Positions 1 through 9,378 are shown, counted from the first letter of the stretch. The stretch: DNA of 64,000 bases from Glycomyces buryatensis (GCF_004912275.1 NZ_STGY01000067.1:245401-309400); one strand, 5' to 3'. Made by a program: numbers and translations. The notes: generated by a model not told the origin, from the letters alone.

Positions 1-1
1 C

Positions 2-985
2 ACCTACTCGCTCGACACCATCGACGCCGGCAACGACGAGGCGATCCTCGACTTCCTCGACACCAAGCAGGGCTACTGCCAGCAGTACGCCGCCGCGATG
101 GCGTGGATGCTGCGCGAGGCCGACGTGCCCGCGAGAGTCGCCATCGGACTGTCCCAAGGCACCAAGATCGACGGCGAGTGGAGCTTCTCCACCTCCGACT
201 TCCACGCCTGGGTCGAGGTCTACTACGAGGACTCCGGCTGGGTCACCTACGACCCCACCCCGTCCGGCGGCGTCGCCGGTTCGGTGGCCTTCCCGTGGGC
301 GTCGGAGCCGACCGATACGGACGAGCAGCCGAACCCGGACGAGACCGATGAACCCACCGACGAGGCCAGCTCCGCGGCCCCCGACGACCAGGACCCCTCG
401 GCGAACGCCGACCCGACCGACGGCGTGACGCAGGACGCCGCGCCCGACTCCGAGAGCGGCGGCTTCGGATTCAATCCGGCCTGGCTGGCGCTCCTGCTGC
501 TGGCCGTCCCGCCGTTCATACCGATGCTGTGGCGAGGGGCCATCCGCCGCTCCCGCCTGTCTCCGGGACGCCTGAGCGCCACCACCGCCTGGGACGAGGC
601 CCGCGACCTCGCCCGCGACTACGGTGCGCCCCTTGCCGACTCGCTCACGCCCCGGCAGGCGTCGGTGAAGCTCGCCGCCGCCGCCCCGGGCGCCGCGCCC
701 GCCGCGGAGGCACTCGGTTCGGCGATGGAGGCCCATCGCTACTCACCGCGGGGCGCCGACCCGGCCGGGCTCGGCGACGCCGTCGCCGACCTGCGGACCG
801 AATTGGACCGCGGGGCCGAGCCGACGCGCCGGTGGCGGGCCCGGCTCTGGCCGGCGTCCCTCGCGACCTGGCTCGTCGCCTGGCGAGAAAGCGCCGCCGA
901 CCGCCTGTCCGGGGCACAAAGCCGAATGGGGCGAACGCGACGTTCGAACGAACACCCGAACGGGACTGTCACAGGCCGCCCGTAG
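2..985 (+). CDS. Transglutaminase-like (TgpA-type) membrane protein, 3' part
   Basis: The frame is open from the left window edge, so this is the C-terminal 327 residues of a longer gene. A transglutaminase-like core is visible: Cys in GYCQQY (about residue 26 of the fragment), His in DFHAWVEV (about 68) and Asp in TYDPTP (about 84) form the expected Cys-His-Asp triad. An acidic, Pro/Thr/Asp-rich linker follows (about 95-150), then one membrane helix (about 158-178) and a basic cytoplasmic domain with a DUF4129-like stretch (AWDEARDLARDYG). In actinobacteria such proteins usually have several N-terminal membrane helices and lie near MoxR/DUF58 genes; that side is outside the window. The substrate is unknown. 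Confidence 0.85.
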   Translation, partial: TYSLDTIDAGNDEAILDFLDTKQGYCQQYAAAMAWMLREADVPARVAIGLSQGTKIDGEWSFSTSDFHAWVEVYYEDSGWVTYDPTPSGGVAGSVAFPWASEPTDTDEQPNPDETDEPTDEASSAAPDDQDPSANADPTDGVTQDAAPDSESGGFGFNPAWLALLLLAVPPFIPMLWRGAIRRSRLSPGRLSATTAWDEARDLARDYGAPLADSLTPRQASVKLAAAAPGAAPAAEALGSAMEAHRYSPRGADPAGLGDAVADLRTELDRGAEPTRRWRARLWPASLATWLVAWRESAADRLSGAQSRMGRTRRSNEHPNGTVTGRP

Positions 986-995
986 TCTTTGAGCC

Positions 996-2723
996 GTGAT
1001 TGAGAGCGGAGCAACGGGCACCGGATACGAGCAACCGGCTCTGACCGACCTCGGCACCCCGCTGTCCGAGGTCACCTTCTGCGTGGTCGACCTCGAGACC
1101 ACCGGGCTGGCCGCCGACGCCTGCGGCATCACCGAGATCGGGGCCGTCAAGGTCAAGGGCGGACAGGTCCTCGGCGAGTACTCCACCCTGGTCGATCCGG
1201 GCGAGCCGATCGACCCGCGCGTCACCCGCCTGACCGGCATCACCGACGAGATGGTCGCGGGCGCCCCCGCCATCGGCGCCGTCCTGCCCTCGTTCCTCGA
1301 ATTCGCCTCGGGCGCGACCTTGGTAGCGCACAACGCCGGCTTCGACGTCGGATTCCTGCGCAACGCCTGCGAGTTGACCGGTACGCGCTGGCCACGGCCG
1401 CCGATCGTCGACACGGTCGTGCTGGCGCGCAAGCTGACCGAGAAGAGCGAGGTCCCCAACCGGAGGCTCGGGAGCCTGGCGCGGCTGTTCGGTTCTCCGG
1501 TGACCCCGAACCACCGGGCCCTGGACGACGCCCGCGCCACCGTGACCGTCCTGCACGGACTCATCGAGCGGGCCACCGGCCACGGCGTGGTCACCGACAC
1601 CGACCTGGTCGAGTTCTGCCGCGCCATCCCCTCCGAACTCCAGCGGCGCAAGCGGCACCTGGCCGAGGGACTGCCGCACAAACCGGGCGTCTACATCTTC
1701 CGCGACGCCGACGACCGGGCGCTGTACATCGGCGTCTCGGTCGATGTCGCCGCCCGCGTCCGCTCCTACTTCTCGGCGGGCGAGCAGCGGCGCCGGCTGC
1801 GCGACATGATCGCGTCGGCCGAACGCGTCGAGGTCATCGAGTGCGCCCACCGGCTGGAGGCCGGGGTGGCCGAGCTGCGGCTCATCTCCGGCGGCAAGCC
1901 GCCGTACAACCGGGCCGGAAAGAACCTGGAGTTCCGCAGCTGGGTGCGATTGACCGACGAGCCGTACCCGCGCCTCCAGATCTCGCGCAAGCCCCCCGAG
2001 CCCGGTGAGCCGCGGCTCGGCCCGGCCTCGGGCTCCCAGGCGCAGGCGGCGATCGCGGCCATCGAGGCGGCCCTGCCGATCCGCTCGTGCCGGACCAGGC
2101 TCTCGCCGAAGCGGACCTCGGCCACGTGCATCCTCGGTGAGATCGGCAAGTGCGCCGAGCCGTGCCGCCACACCGTTTCAGTCGAGGAGTACGCCGCGAT
2201 CGCCGCCGATGCCGCGCGGGCGTTGGACTCCGACCCCGCGCCGGTGGCGGAGGCCGTCGCCGGGCGACTGGCCGAGCTGTCCGAATCGGAGCGGTTCGAG
2301 GCCGCCGCCGAGCGGCGCGACGAACTGGCGGCGTTCCTGGAACTGTCGGCGTCCACGCAACGCGTCAGGGGCCTCGTCGCCGCCGGAGAGATCGTCGCCG
2401 CGGGCCGGGCCCGGGGCGGCGGCTGGGAGGTCGCCCTGATCCGCCACGGCACCCTCGCCGGGGCCACCCGCACTCCCCCGCGGGCCGACCCGATGCCGCA
2501 CATCGAGCGCCTGCGCGCCACGGCCCGCTCGGTCGAGCCCGTCGCCGACGTGGTCGACGCCGCGCACGCCGCCGAGGCCCGGCTGCTGCTCGACTGGCTC
2601 TCGCGCGACGAGGTCCGCCTCGTCGACGTCGACCAGCCCTGGGCCTGCCCGCTCGACGGCGCCGAACGCTGGACCGGAGCCGTCACCTCCGAGCCGGGAG
2701 TGCGGCGCGGTCCGTTCGGCTGA
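996..2723 (+). CDS. DEDDh exonuclease / GIY-YIG nuclease fusion protein
   Basis: A 575-residue protein joining two nuclease folds. Residues about 25-190 form a DnaQ-like 3'-5' exonuclease: DLETTGL gives the first Asp/Glu pair, HNAGFDVGFL the second Asp, and HRALDDA the His/Asp of the DEDDh set. Residues about 225-305 form a GIY-YIG domain like that of UvrC/Cho (PGVYIF, LYIGVS, Arg and Glu downstream, PPYN). A UvrC-like Cys-containing segment follows (about 360-400), then a helical tail. It lacks the UvrC C-terminal RNase H and HhH domains. The likely role is DNA repair, probably incision or end trimming; this is inferred from the domains. The GTG start lies 10 nt after the preceding stop. Confidence 0.9.
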   Translation: MIESGATGTGYEQPALTDLGTPLSEVTFCVVDLETTGLAADACGITEIGAVKVKGGQVLGEYSTLVDPGEPIDPRVTRLTGITDEMVAGAPAIGAVLPSFLEFASGATLVAHNAGFDVGFLRNACELTGTRWPRPPIVDTVVLARKLTEKSEVPNRRLGSLARLFGSPVTPNHRALDDARATVTVLHGLIERATGHGVVTDTDLVEFCRAIPSELQRRKRHLAEGLPHKPGVYIFRDADDRALYIGVSVDVAARVRSYFSAGEQRRRLRDMIASAERVEVIECAHRLEAGVAELRLISGGKPPYNRAGKNLEFRSWVRLTDEPYPRLQISRKPPEPGEPRLGPASGSQAQAAIAAIEAALPIRSCRTRLSPKRTSATCILGEIGKCAEPCRHTVSVEEYAAIAADAARALDSDPAPVAEAVAGRLAELSESERFEAAAERRDELAAFLELSASTQRVRGLVAAGEIVAAGRARGGGWEVALIRHGTLAGATRTPPRADPMPHIERLRATARSVEPVADVVDAAHAAEARLLLDWLSRDEVRLVDVDQPWACPLDGAERWTGAVTSEPGVRRGPFG

Positions 2724-2732
2724 GCCGAACGG
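2712..2732 (+). terminator. Hairpin built over the stop codon of the nuclease fusion gene
   Basis: CCGTTCGGCT and AGCCGAACGG form a perfect 10-bp stem around a single G. The TGA stop of the upstream gene (2721-2723) sits at the apex, so the gene's last codons form half of the hairpin. There is no T-run. A 14-bp copy of the left side, GTCCGTTCGGCTGA, recurs at 2760-2773. Confidence 0.5.
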
Positions 2733-2977
2733 TCACCGCCCGGCCCGAGCCACGTCGCCGTCCGTTCGGCTGATCCGGATCGAGCCGCGTGTCCGAGTCG
2801 CACATCACCGAATGTGACCGAGGACTAGTCGACAATTCGGACCTGTGCGATTTCTAATCCACTTCCGCCCCTTGCCTTTCGGGGGTGCTGCCGAAATCCG
2901 ACAGTGTCTAGTGTCGATTCCCTCCGAGAATCGTTGTACATCTAGAATGCGGTCAACCTTGGGCATCGGAGGCTTTC

Positions 2978-4705
2978 ATGTTGCGCGCATTGCTTTCGGC
3001 TACTCGGTCTGCGAAGCAGGACGACCCGTGGGATCTCGCGGGCCGTGTCGCGGAGCTCGAGTCCGCCCACCGTGCCCACTGCGAGCAGCCCGACCTGCTG
3101 CTGGTTCGCCGCGCCTATCGCATTGCGGAACAGATGCACCGGGGGCAGGCCCGCAAATCCGGCGAACCGTACATCACCCATCCGATCGCGGTGGCCACCA
3201 TCCTCGCCGACCTGGGGGTGGACACCGCCACGGTCGCGGCCGGCCTCCTCCACGACACCGTCGAGGACACCAGCTATTCGCTCGAGGCGCTGCGCTCGGA
3301 CTTCGGCGGCGAGATCGCCGTCATGGTCGACGGGGTCACCAAGCTCGACAAGATCCACCTCGGATCGGCCGCCGAGGCGGAGACGTTCCGCAAGCTCGTG
3401 CTCACGGCCGGGCGGGACATCCGCGTCATGGTCATCAAGCTCGCCGACCGCCTCCACAACATGCGGACCATCAAGTTCAAGAAGCGCCCCAGCCAGATCC
3501 GCATCGCCGAGGCCACCCGCGACGTCCTCATCCCCCTGGCCGACCGGCTCGGCCTGTACGTCATCAAGCGCGAGCTCGAGGACATCGTCCTGGAGACCCT
3601 GGAGCCGGAGATCTTCCAGAAGATCCAGGAGCACATCGGCTCCGACACCGACCGCAACCGGCAGGTCGCCGCGATCGTCCCCCAGGTGCGGCGCGCGCTG
3701 CGCGGCTACAAGGTGAACGCGCGCCTGCTCGACCGGCCCCGCCACCCGTATTCGGTCTACCGCGAGATGCAGAAGCACCCCGGGACCGGCCCGGCCGACC
3801 CGCCCCGCCTGGTCGTGGTGGTCGAAGGCCCGCCCACCGAGTGCTATGCGGCGCTGGGCGCGATCCACCAGCAGTGGAAGCCGATCGGCGGCAAGTTCCG
3901 CGACCTCATCGCGACGCAGAAGTTCAACCTGTACCAATCGCTGCACACGGCGGTGAACGGCCCGGCCGGCGCGAACGTCGAGTTCCTCATCCGCACCAAG
4001 GAGATGCACCAGACCGCCGAGATCGGCATCGTGGCCGGCCTTTCCGACCCCGACTCGAACCCGGCCGAGGTGCAGCTGCCGTGGCTGCGGCGGCTCCTGG
4101 ACTGGCAGCACGAGGTCGCCGACTCCGGCCAGTTCCTCGACTCCCTGCGCTGCGACTTGGCCGACCAGGACATCCTGGTCTTCGCCGGCGACGGCGACCA
4201 GGTGCTGGTGCCGAAGGCGTCGACCCCCGTGGACGTCGCCTACTGCACCGGCCCGGCCACGGGCCACCGCCTCATCGCCGCCTACGTCAACGGCGAGATC
4301 GCCCCGCTCTCGCAGGCGCTGCGCGACGGCGACTCGGTGGAACTGGTCCTGACCAACGAACAGCCCTACGGGCCCTCGAAGCAGTGGCTCGAGCACACGA
4401 AGACGCCCGAGGCGCAGCTCCACATCAACGGCTGGTTCGACTCCGCGGTCGACATCGACAGCACCGGAGAACTCCCGGTCATTCCGATGCAGCGCTTCGA
4501 GGACGAACTGAAGGCGGGCAAGAACCGCCTGTGGCGCTCCCTGATCGCCCGGGGGCGGGGACTGGCTGGAGACCGACCACTGCACAATATGGCGTCCTCC
4601 CTCGGCTTCCCAGACCTCGATTCCCTGTACCTGGCCCTCGCCAGAGAAAAGCTCGACCCAGATGAGTTGGCGGAGAAGCTCATCACCACAGTCGACCGCT
4701 TCTGA
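2978..4705 (+). CDS. Short RelA/SpoT homologue, hydrolase intact, synthetase degenerate
   Basis: A 575-residue RSH protein expected to act on (p)ppGpp in the cytoplasm. The HD hydrolase half looks complete: His in YITHP (68), the HD pair in LHDTVEDT (92-93) with Glu96/Asp97, and Asp/Asn in LADRLHNMRT (157, 161). The synthetase half keeps KFNLYQSLHT (315-324) and Glu335. However, the segment that normally carries the RGRDFADIYDL-type catalytic arginine and Mg-binding aspartate is replaced by a proline-rich stretch (265-283). A TGS domain follows (about 400-465), then about 110 residues without ZFD or ACT domains; full-length Rel is usually 740-800 residues. I infer a ppGpp hydrolase with little or no synthetase activity. 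The ATG start has GGAGG 6 nt upstream. Confidence 0.88.
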   Translation: MLRALLSATRSAKQDDPWDLAGRVAELESAHRAHCEQPDLLLVRRAYRIAEQMHRGQARKSGEPYITHPIAVATILADLGVDTATVAAGLLHDTVEDTSYSLEALRSDFGGEIAVMVDGVTKLDKIHLGSAAEAETFRKLVLTAGRDIRVMVIKLADRLHNMRTIKFKKRPSQIRIAEATRDVLIPLADRLGLYVIKRELEDIVLETLEPEIFQKIQEHIGSDTDRNRQVAAIVPQVRRALRGYKVNARLLDRPRHPYSVYREMQKHPGTGPADPPRLVVVVEGPPTECYAALGAIHQQWKPIGGKFRDLIATQKFNLYQSLHTAVNGPAGANVEFLIRTKEMHQTAEIGIVAGLSDPDSNPAEVQLPWLRRLLDWQHEVADSGQFLDSLRCDLADQDILVFAGDGDQVLVPKASTPVDVAYCTGPATGHRLIAAYVNGEIAPLSQALRDGDSVELVLTNEQPYGPSKQWLEHTKTPEAQLHINGWFDSAVDIDSTGELPVIPMQRFEDELKAGKNRLWRSLIARGRGLAGDRPLHNMASSLGFPDLDSLYLALAREKLDPDELAEKLITTVDRF

Positions 4706-4804
4706 CACACCCCCGGCCTACGTTTGAAAATGGGGGGGGTCGCGAACCCGACGCTTCCTCGCGATCACAACCACCCCCGCTCTCCAAGCCAACCGCGGGG
4801 TACG

Positions 4805-4846
4805 ACGACGGCGGGGCCGCTCCCGAAGGAGCGGCCCCGCCGTCGT
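4805..4846 (-). terminator. Strong inverted repeat between convergent RSH and qcrB
   Basis: A perfect 19-bp stem (4805-4823 with 4828-4846) closes a CGAA tetraloop. It lies 16 nt past the qcrB stop on the minus strand and 100 nt past the RSH stop on the plus strand, so it can act as a bidirectional terminator. There is no T-run, as is common in high-GC actinobacteria. Confidence 0.8.
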
Positions 4847-4861
4847 GCTTTGCCGACCTGC

Positions 4862-6448
4862 CTACTGGTGCTTGCCGGCTTCGATCTCGTCTCGGTGCTC
4901 GCCACCGTTCTCGGTGGGCTCCTCGATCGACTTGAAGAAGCCCTTGTCCGTGGGCGCCAAGGCGCCGACACGGTTCATCTTCTTCGGAACCACCCAGCCG
5001 TTGTACTCCAGCTCGGTGTGCCCGTGCTCGTCCGGCTCGGCCAGCGGCTGGTGCACCTCGTAGAAGCGGCCCTCCGGGTCGCGCATGAGGATGCCCGTCT
5101 CCAGGCCGTGCGCCAGGACCTCGCGGTCGTGCTGCTGCAGGCCCAGGCAGATCCGGTAGGTGATGTAGTACAACGCCATCGGGATCACCACGATGCCGAT
5201 GCGGCCGAACCACGTCATCGCGTTCAGGCTGATGTCGAACTTCTCGGCGAACACGTCGTTGCCGCCGGAGAGGACGCCGATCAGCCAGAACGCCACGACC
5301 ATGACGCCCAGACCGGTGCGGTGCGGTGCGTCCCGGGGACGCTGCAGCAGGTTGTGGTGCGCGCGGTCCTTGGTGAATCGTCGCTCCAGCGCCGGATACA
5401 GCAGCGGCAGCACGATCGACAGGCCCATGCCCACGACGCCCGGCCAGAACACCGGCGGCAGCGAGAAGTACGGCGGGATCCTGAACTCCCAGGCCGGGAA
5501 GAGCCGGATGAGTCCGTCCAGGAACATGACGTAGAAGTCCGGCTGCGAGCCCGAGGAGACCACGGAGACGTCGTACGGGCCGAACAGCCAGATCGGGTTG
5601 ATCTGGAACAGGCCCGCCATCGCGGCGGTCACGCCCCAGATGAACAGCATGAAGCCGACCTGCTTCATGATGTAGTTCGGGAACATGCGGAAGCCGACCA
5701 CATTGTGCTCGGTGCGTCCCGGCCCCGGCCACTGCGTGTGCTTCTGCGCGAACACGAGTCCGACGTGGACCACGATGAGCCCGAGCATGATCAGCGGGAT
5801 CAGGAACACGTGGAAGATGTAGAGCATCGAGATGACCGACGTGCCCGGGAACTGGCCGCCGAACAGCGCCGCCGAGGCCCACGGGCCGATGAACGGAACC
5901 GACTCGGTCATGCCCTCCATGATGCGCAGACCGGTACCGGACAGGCCGTCGTCGGGCAGCGAGTAGCCGAAGAAGCCCTCGAAGAAGCCCAGCCAGAACA
6001 GCACGATGCCGATCATCCAGTTGGTCTCGCGCGGCGCGCGGAACGCGCCGGTGAAGAAGATCCGGAGCATGTGGACCAGGATCGCCGCCATGAACAGCAG
6101 CGCCGCCCAGTGGTGCATCTGGCGCATGACCAGTCCGCCGCGGATCTCGAAGGAGATGTCCAGCGAGGACTCGTAGGCCTTCGACATCTCTATACCCTGC
6201 AGCGGCACGTACGCGCCGTCGTAGGTCACGTGGGTCATGGACGGTTCGAAGAACAGCCCCAGGAAGGTGCCGGTGAGCAGCAGCAGGATGAACGAGAACA
6301 GCGCAATCTCGCCCAGCAGGAACGACCAGTGGTCCGGGAAGACCTTGTTCATCAGGACCCGGGTGGGACCGGCGAGCTTGAAGCGGTCGTCCAGCTCCCC
6401 GCCCGCCTTGATCATCAGGCTCTCGTTAGTGCCTTTGCGGCGTTTCAC
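4862..6448 (-). CDS. qcrB: Cytochrome bc complex cytochrome b subunit
   Basis: A 528-residue integral membrane cytochrome b of the actinobacterial menaquinol:cytochrome c oxidoreductase. Visible features are the b-type core with paired heme histidines on two helices (MHHWAALL and HMLRIFF near residues 110-130; MLGLIVVHVGLVF further on), the quinol-site PDDGLSGTG region, a second half with the IPPYFS motif, and a long hydrophilic C-terminal extension typical of actinobacteria. The last gene of ctaE-qcrC-qcrA-qcrB; its GTG start overlaps the qcrA stop by 3 nt (GTGA), indicating translational coupling. It probably sits in a supercomplex with the aa3 oxidase. Confidence 0.97.
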   Translation of the reverse strand: MKRRKGTNESLMIKAGGELDDRFKLAGPTRVLMNKVFPDHWSFLLGEIALFSFILLLLTGTFLGLFFEPSMTHVTYDGAYVPLQGIEMSKAYESSLDISFEIRGGLVMRQMHHWAALLFMAAILVHMLRIFFTGAFRAPRETNWMIGIVLFWLGFFEGFFGYSLPDDGLSGTGLRIMEGMTESVPFIGPWASAALFGGQFPGTSVISMLYIFHVFLIPLIMLGLIVVHVGLVFAQKHTQWPGPGRTEHNVVGFRMFPNYIMKQVGFMLFIWGVTAAMAGLFQINPIWLFGPYDVSVVSSGSQPDFYVMFLDGLIRLFPAWEFRIPPYFSLPPVFWPGVVGMGLSIVLPLLYPALERRFTKDRAHHNLLQRPRDAPHRTGLGVMVVAFWLIGVLSGGNDVFAEKFDISLNAMTWFGRIGIVVIPMALYYITYRICLGLQQHDREVLAHGLETGILMRDPEGRFYEVHQPLAEPDEHGHTELEYNGWVVPKKMNRVGALAPTDKGFFKSIEEPTENGGEHRDEIEAGKHQ

Positions 6449-7560
6449 TGTTCATCCTCCTCGGGGAGGGACGGGCGGTTCCAGTAGCCCGGCCCCGGGG
6501 GCACCAGGAAGTCGGACTTCGCGAAGAAGTGACCGTCCTCGTCGACTGACAGCGGCAGCATCGGCAGGTGGCGGGTCGCCGGGCCGAAGATCGGGGCCGC
6601 ATTGTCGACCACGTTGAACTGCGACTGGTGGCATGGGCACAGCAGGCGCTGGCTCTGCTGCTCGTACAGGCTCGCCGGGCAGCCGACGTGCGTGCAGATC
6701 TTCGAGTAGGCGACGTAGTTGCCCCAGAGCGCGTCGACGTCCTGGTACATCGGGTACAGGTTCTCGCGCAGCAGCTCCGCATCCTGCTCGCGCAGGTGGA
6801 TGAGGAGGCTCGGCGCGGTCGGGAACTCGTTGGAGGCCCCGTGCTCGATCGCCGGGTAGACGGTGATCTGGCCGCCGGCCGAGACCATGTCCGGACGCAC
6901 CAGGGCGCCGTCCTTCATCATCAGGCGGACCGGGTTGCCCTCGTTGTACTTCTCGGCGTTCCACCCGGTGACCGTGAGCATGTCGGCCGGGTCCTTGATC
7001 AGGGCCCCCAGCGGCGCCACGGCAGCCAGTCCGAGCGGTGCGGCGCCGAGCAGCGCGGCCTTCACCAGGAAGGGGCGACGCCGGATGCCCATGTCGTCCA
7101 CCGTGGTGTCCACGGTGGACTCGGCGAACTTGCGGTCCTCCTTGGCGGAGCCGCCGTCGTGCCGGTCCTGGACCAGTTCCTCGATGGGCAGCAACTTCTT
7201 CGCCCAGGTGAGCACCCCCACGGCGAACAGCAGGAGCGAGAGGCCGAGCGTGATGCCGATGACCGGCGTGTACCAGGTCTGCGGTTCGCGCCAGGACGCC
7301 GCGCCCTCGTACTCCCAGGGCCAGAAGATGTACGCCGCCACGAACGCCGTCGCGAAGAGGCCGCTCAGCAGGAACAGGCCGCTGACGATGCGCTCCATGC
7401 GCTTCTCGGCGGCGGTTCCGGGCTTCGCGAAGCGCGGCTCGTAGTGGATGATCTCGATGCCGTCTTTGCGCAGGCCTTCGCGGTAGACGTCGAAGCGGCT
7501 GAGCTTCGGGTCGTCCAGGTCGACCTTTTCCGGCTGGCTGTCGTCGTTGTGGGCACTCAC
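6445..7560 (-). CDS. qcrA: Rieske iron-sulfur subunit of the cytochrome bc complex
   Basis: A 371-residue Rieske protein carrying the 2Fe-2S cluster that takes electrons from menaquinol. A charged N-terminus is followed by three membrane helices (two near residues 55-115, the third at about 165-185, just after an RRRPF twin-arginine-like stretch), the actinobacterial form rather than the usual one. The cluster ligands are in CTHVGC and CPCHQSQF, with the following G-P-A-R-L-P region intact. The GTG start overlaps the qcrC stop by 3 nt and the gene's own stop overlaps qcrB, so the three qcr genes form a coupled operon. Confidence 0.97.
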   Translation of the reverse strand: MSAHNDDSQPEKVDLDDPKLSRFDVYREGLRKDGIEIIHYEPRFAKPGTAAEKRMERIVSGLFLLSGLFATAFVAAYIFWPWEYEGAASWREPQTWYTPVIGITLGLSLLLFAVGVLTWAKKLLPIEELVQDRHDGGSAKEDRKFAESTVDTTVDDMGIRRRPFLVKAALLGAAPLGLAAVAPLGALIKDPADMLTVTGWNAEKYNEGNPVRLMMKDGALVRPDMVSAGGQITVYPAIEHGASNEFPTAPSLLIHLREQDAELLRENLYPMYQDVDALWGNYVAYSKICTHVGCPASLYEQQSQRLLCPCHQSQFNVVDNAAPIFGPATRHLPMLPLSVDEDGHFFAKSDFLVPPGPGYWNRPSLPEEDEQ

Positions 7561-8363
7561 GATTTACCTGCAATCCAGAGCGTGGCCAGCAGCAGAGTGC
7601 TCATGCCGACCAGGAAGATGGCAAGCCCTTCGGTGGACGGGCCGTATCGTCCGAGGCTGAACACGCCGCCCGGGTCCTTGTCATCGTTGACCAGGTACTG
7701 GACGTACGCGATGATGTCGGCCTTCTGCTCGGGGGTGAGCTCGTTGTCGGCGAAGACCGGCATGTTCTGCGGTCCGGTCAGCATCGCCTGGTACAGCTCG
7801 TCGTCGGTGACGCCGCTCAGCTCGGGGGCGTGGGCGCCCGAGGAGAGCGCGCCGCCGCCGCCGGCATAGCCGTGGCAGGAGGAGCAGTTGACCCGGTAGA
7901 GCTCGCCACCCTCGCCGACGCTGGCGTCCTCGACCAGGATCTCGAGATCGTCCGGCACGGCGGCGCCGCCGCCGAGGTAGTCGATGTAGGCGCCGAGCCA
8001 CTCGGCCTCTTCCTCGGTGAAGACGGCTTCACCTGCGGGGGCCTGAGCGCCCTGCGCCGCCATCGGCATGCGGCCGGTGTTCACCTGGAACTCGACGGCC
8101 GCCGACCCGATGCCGATGAGGCTCGGGCCGCGTCCCTCGACGCCTTCCCCGTTGTCGCCGTGGCAGGTGATGCAGCTCGTGGAGTAGAGCTCCTCGCCTT
8201 TGACGACCTCGGAGTCGATCGCGTTGTCTTCGGCCTCTTGGGCGTACAGACTCGGCGAGAACACCGAGTAGAGCCCGCCGACTATGACCAACGCGCCGGT
8301 GAACCTGGCCAGCGCGCCAAGGCGCTTGCGCCAGCCTCGCCGGCGTTTCGCTGATGCAGCCAC
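7557..8363 (-). CDS. qcrC: Diheme cytochrome c subunit of the cytochrome bc complex
   Basis: A 268-residue cytochrome cc anchored at both ends. An N-terminal helix (about 17-38) exports the chain, two class I heme domains carry CITCH (about residue 67) and CSSCH (about 160), and a C-terminal helix (about 245-263) anchors it. In actinobacteria this protein replaces a soluble cytochrome c and hands electrons directly to the aa3 oxidase. It lies 185 nt after ctaE in the same direction and overlaps qcrA. Confidence 0.96.
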   Translation of the reverse strand: MAASAKRRRGWRKRLGALARFTGALVIVGGLYSVFSPSLYAQEAEDNAIDSEVVKGEELYSTSCITCHGDNGEGVEGRGPSLIGIGSAAVEFQVNTGRMPMAAQGAQAPAGEAVFTEEEAEWLGAYIDYLGGGAAVPDDLEILVEDASVGEGGELYRVNCSSCHGYAGGGGALSSGAHAPELSGVTDDELYQAMLTGPQNMPVFADNELTPEQKADIIAYVQYLVNDDKDPGGVFSLGRYGPSTEGLAIFLVGMSTLLLATLWIAGKS

Positions 8364-8548
8364 GGTTGTTGCCTCACCTTTATCTAGCTCTGTGACCGGT
8401 GAGGGCTGTGGAGAGTCCTCGACCGGCCGTGCGGCCGCCTCCGGGCGACGGCCGTCGCGTTTCTCGGATATCCGCCCCGACCCTAGTCGGGGCCTTCACT
8501 TTCGTTGAGCCGGAGCCGCGCCGGGCGCGGACGGCCGAATTGTCGTCT

Positions 8549-9169
8549 CTACTGGAGGAAGTAGATCATCGCGAACAACGCGATCCACACCACGTCGACG
8601 AAGTGCCAGTAGTAGGACACCACGATGGATGCGGTGGCCTGCGCGGGGCTGAAGCGCCCCATCGTCGAACGGATGAGGAAGAAGATGAACGCGGCCAGCC
8701 CGCCGGTCACGTGCAGACCGTGGAAGCCGGTCGTCAGATAGAACATCGACCAGTACCCGTCGGAGGCGATGGTGTGCCCCTCGTGGACCAGGTTGCGGTA
8801 CTCGTTGACCTGGCCGAGTACGAAGACCAGCCCCATGATGAACGTGAGGGCGAACCAGCGGCGGAGCGCGTGCACGTCGCCGCGCTCGGCGGCGAATACT
8901 CCGAGCTGGCAGGTCACCGAGGAGGCCACCAGGATCACGGTGAACGCCAGGGCGTACGCCACGTTGAGGTGAGCGGGCCCGCCCTCGACGGCTTCGGTCC
9001 CGGTCCACTGTTCCGGTGCGGAGGCGCGGATCGAGAAGTACATCGCGAAGAGTCCCGCAAAGAACATCAGTTCGCTGCTCAACCACACGATGGTGCCGAC
9101 ACTGACGACATTGGGCCTCGTCAGTGAGTGAATTCGGCTGGGGTCGATAGTTGCTTCGGCGGCAGTCAC
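8549..9169 (-). CDS. ctaE: Cytochrome c oxidase subunit III
   Basis: A 206-residue heme-copper oxidase subunit III with five hydrophobic helices and the family motifs [24 protein letters not shown] and [14 protein letters not shown]. The start chosen is GTG 9169, because a TAATAAT -10-like element ends 6 nt before it (9176-9182), consistent with a leaderless mRNA. An upstream in-frame ATG at 9208 has no ribosome site. The gene leads the ctaE-qcrCAB cluster, the standard actinobacterial order. Confidence 0.95.
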   Translation of the reverse strand: MTAAEATIDPSRIHSLTRPNVVSVGTIVWLSSELMFFAGLFAMYFSIRASAPEQWTGTEAVEGGPAHLNVAYALAFTVILVASSVTCQLGVFAAERGDVHALRRWFALTFIMGLVFVLGQVNEYRNLVHEGHTIASDGYWSMFYLTTGFHGLHVTGGLAAFIFFLIRSTMGRFSPAQATASIVVSYYWHFVDVVWIALFAMIYFLQ

Positions 9170-9175
9170 GCGCAC

Positions 9176-9182
9176 ATTATTA
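9176..9182 (-). promoter_or_regulatory. -10 element, leaderless-type, ctaE
   Basis: TAATAAT on the minus strand lies 6 nt before the ctaE GTG. No Shine-Dalgarno is present. No clear -35 is seen at the usual distance. Confidence 0.5.
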
Positions 9183-9365
9183 CGGTCCGGCGGGCCCAAG
9201 CTGCGCATGGGGTGTGTTTTTCGCGCGTGTCGGTCGGGAGTAGGCTCCCATTCCCTTCACACCGTGTTCCCAGGTCACGTTAGGTTTGGACACTGTAGGC
9301 GGAACCGGAGCGGACCTGGTTTCGGAAGCGGCCGCGCCGGGCTTCCCATTTCGGTGTGGCCGGTT

Positions 9366-9371
9366 TAATAT
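9366..9371 (+). promoter_or_regulatory. -10 element, leaderless-type, receiver-like gene
   Basis: TAATAT followed by exactly 7 nt and then GTG 9379. This spacing places the transcription start at the start codon. No -35 consensus is evident. Confidence 0.6.
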
Positions 9372-9378
9372 GCGTGGG

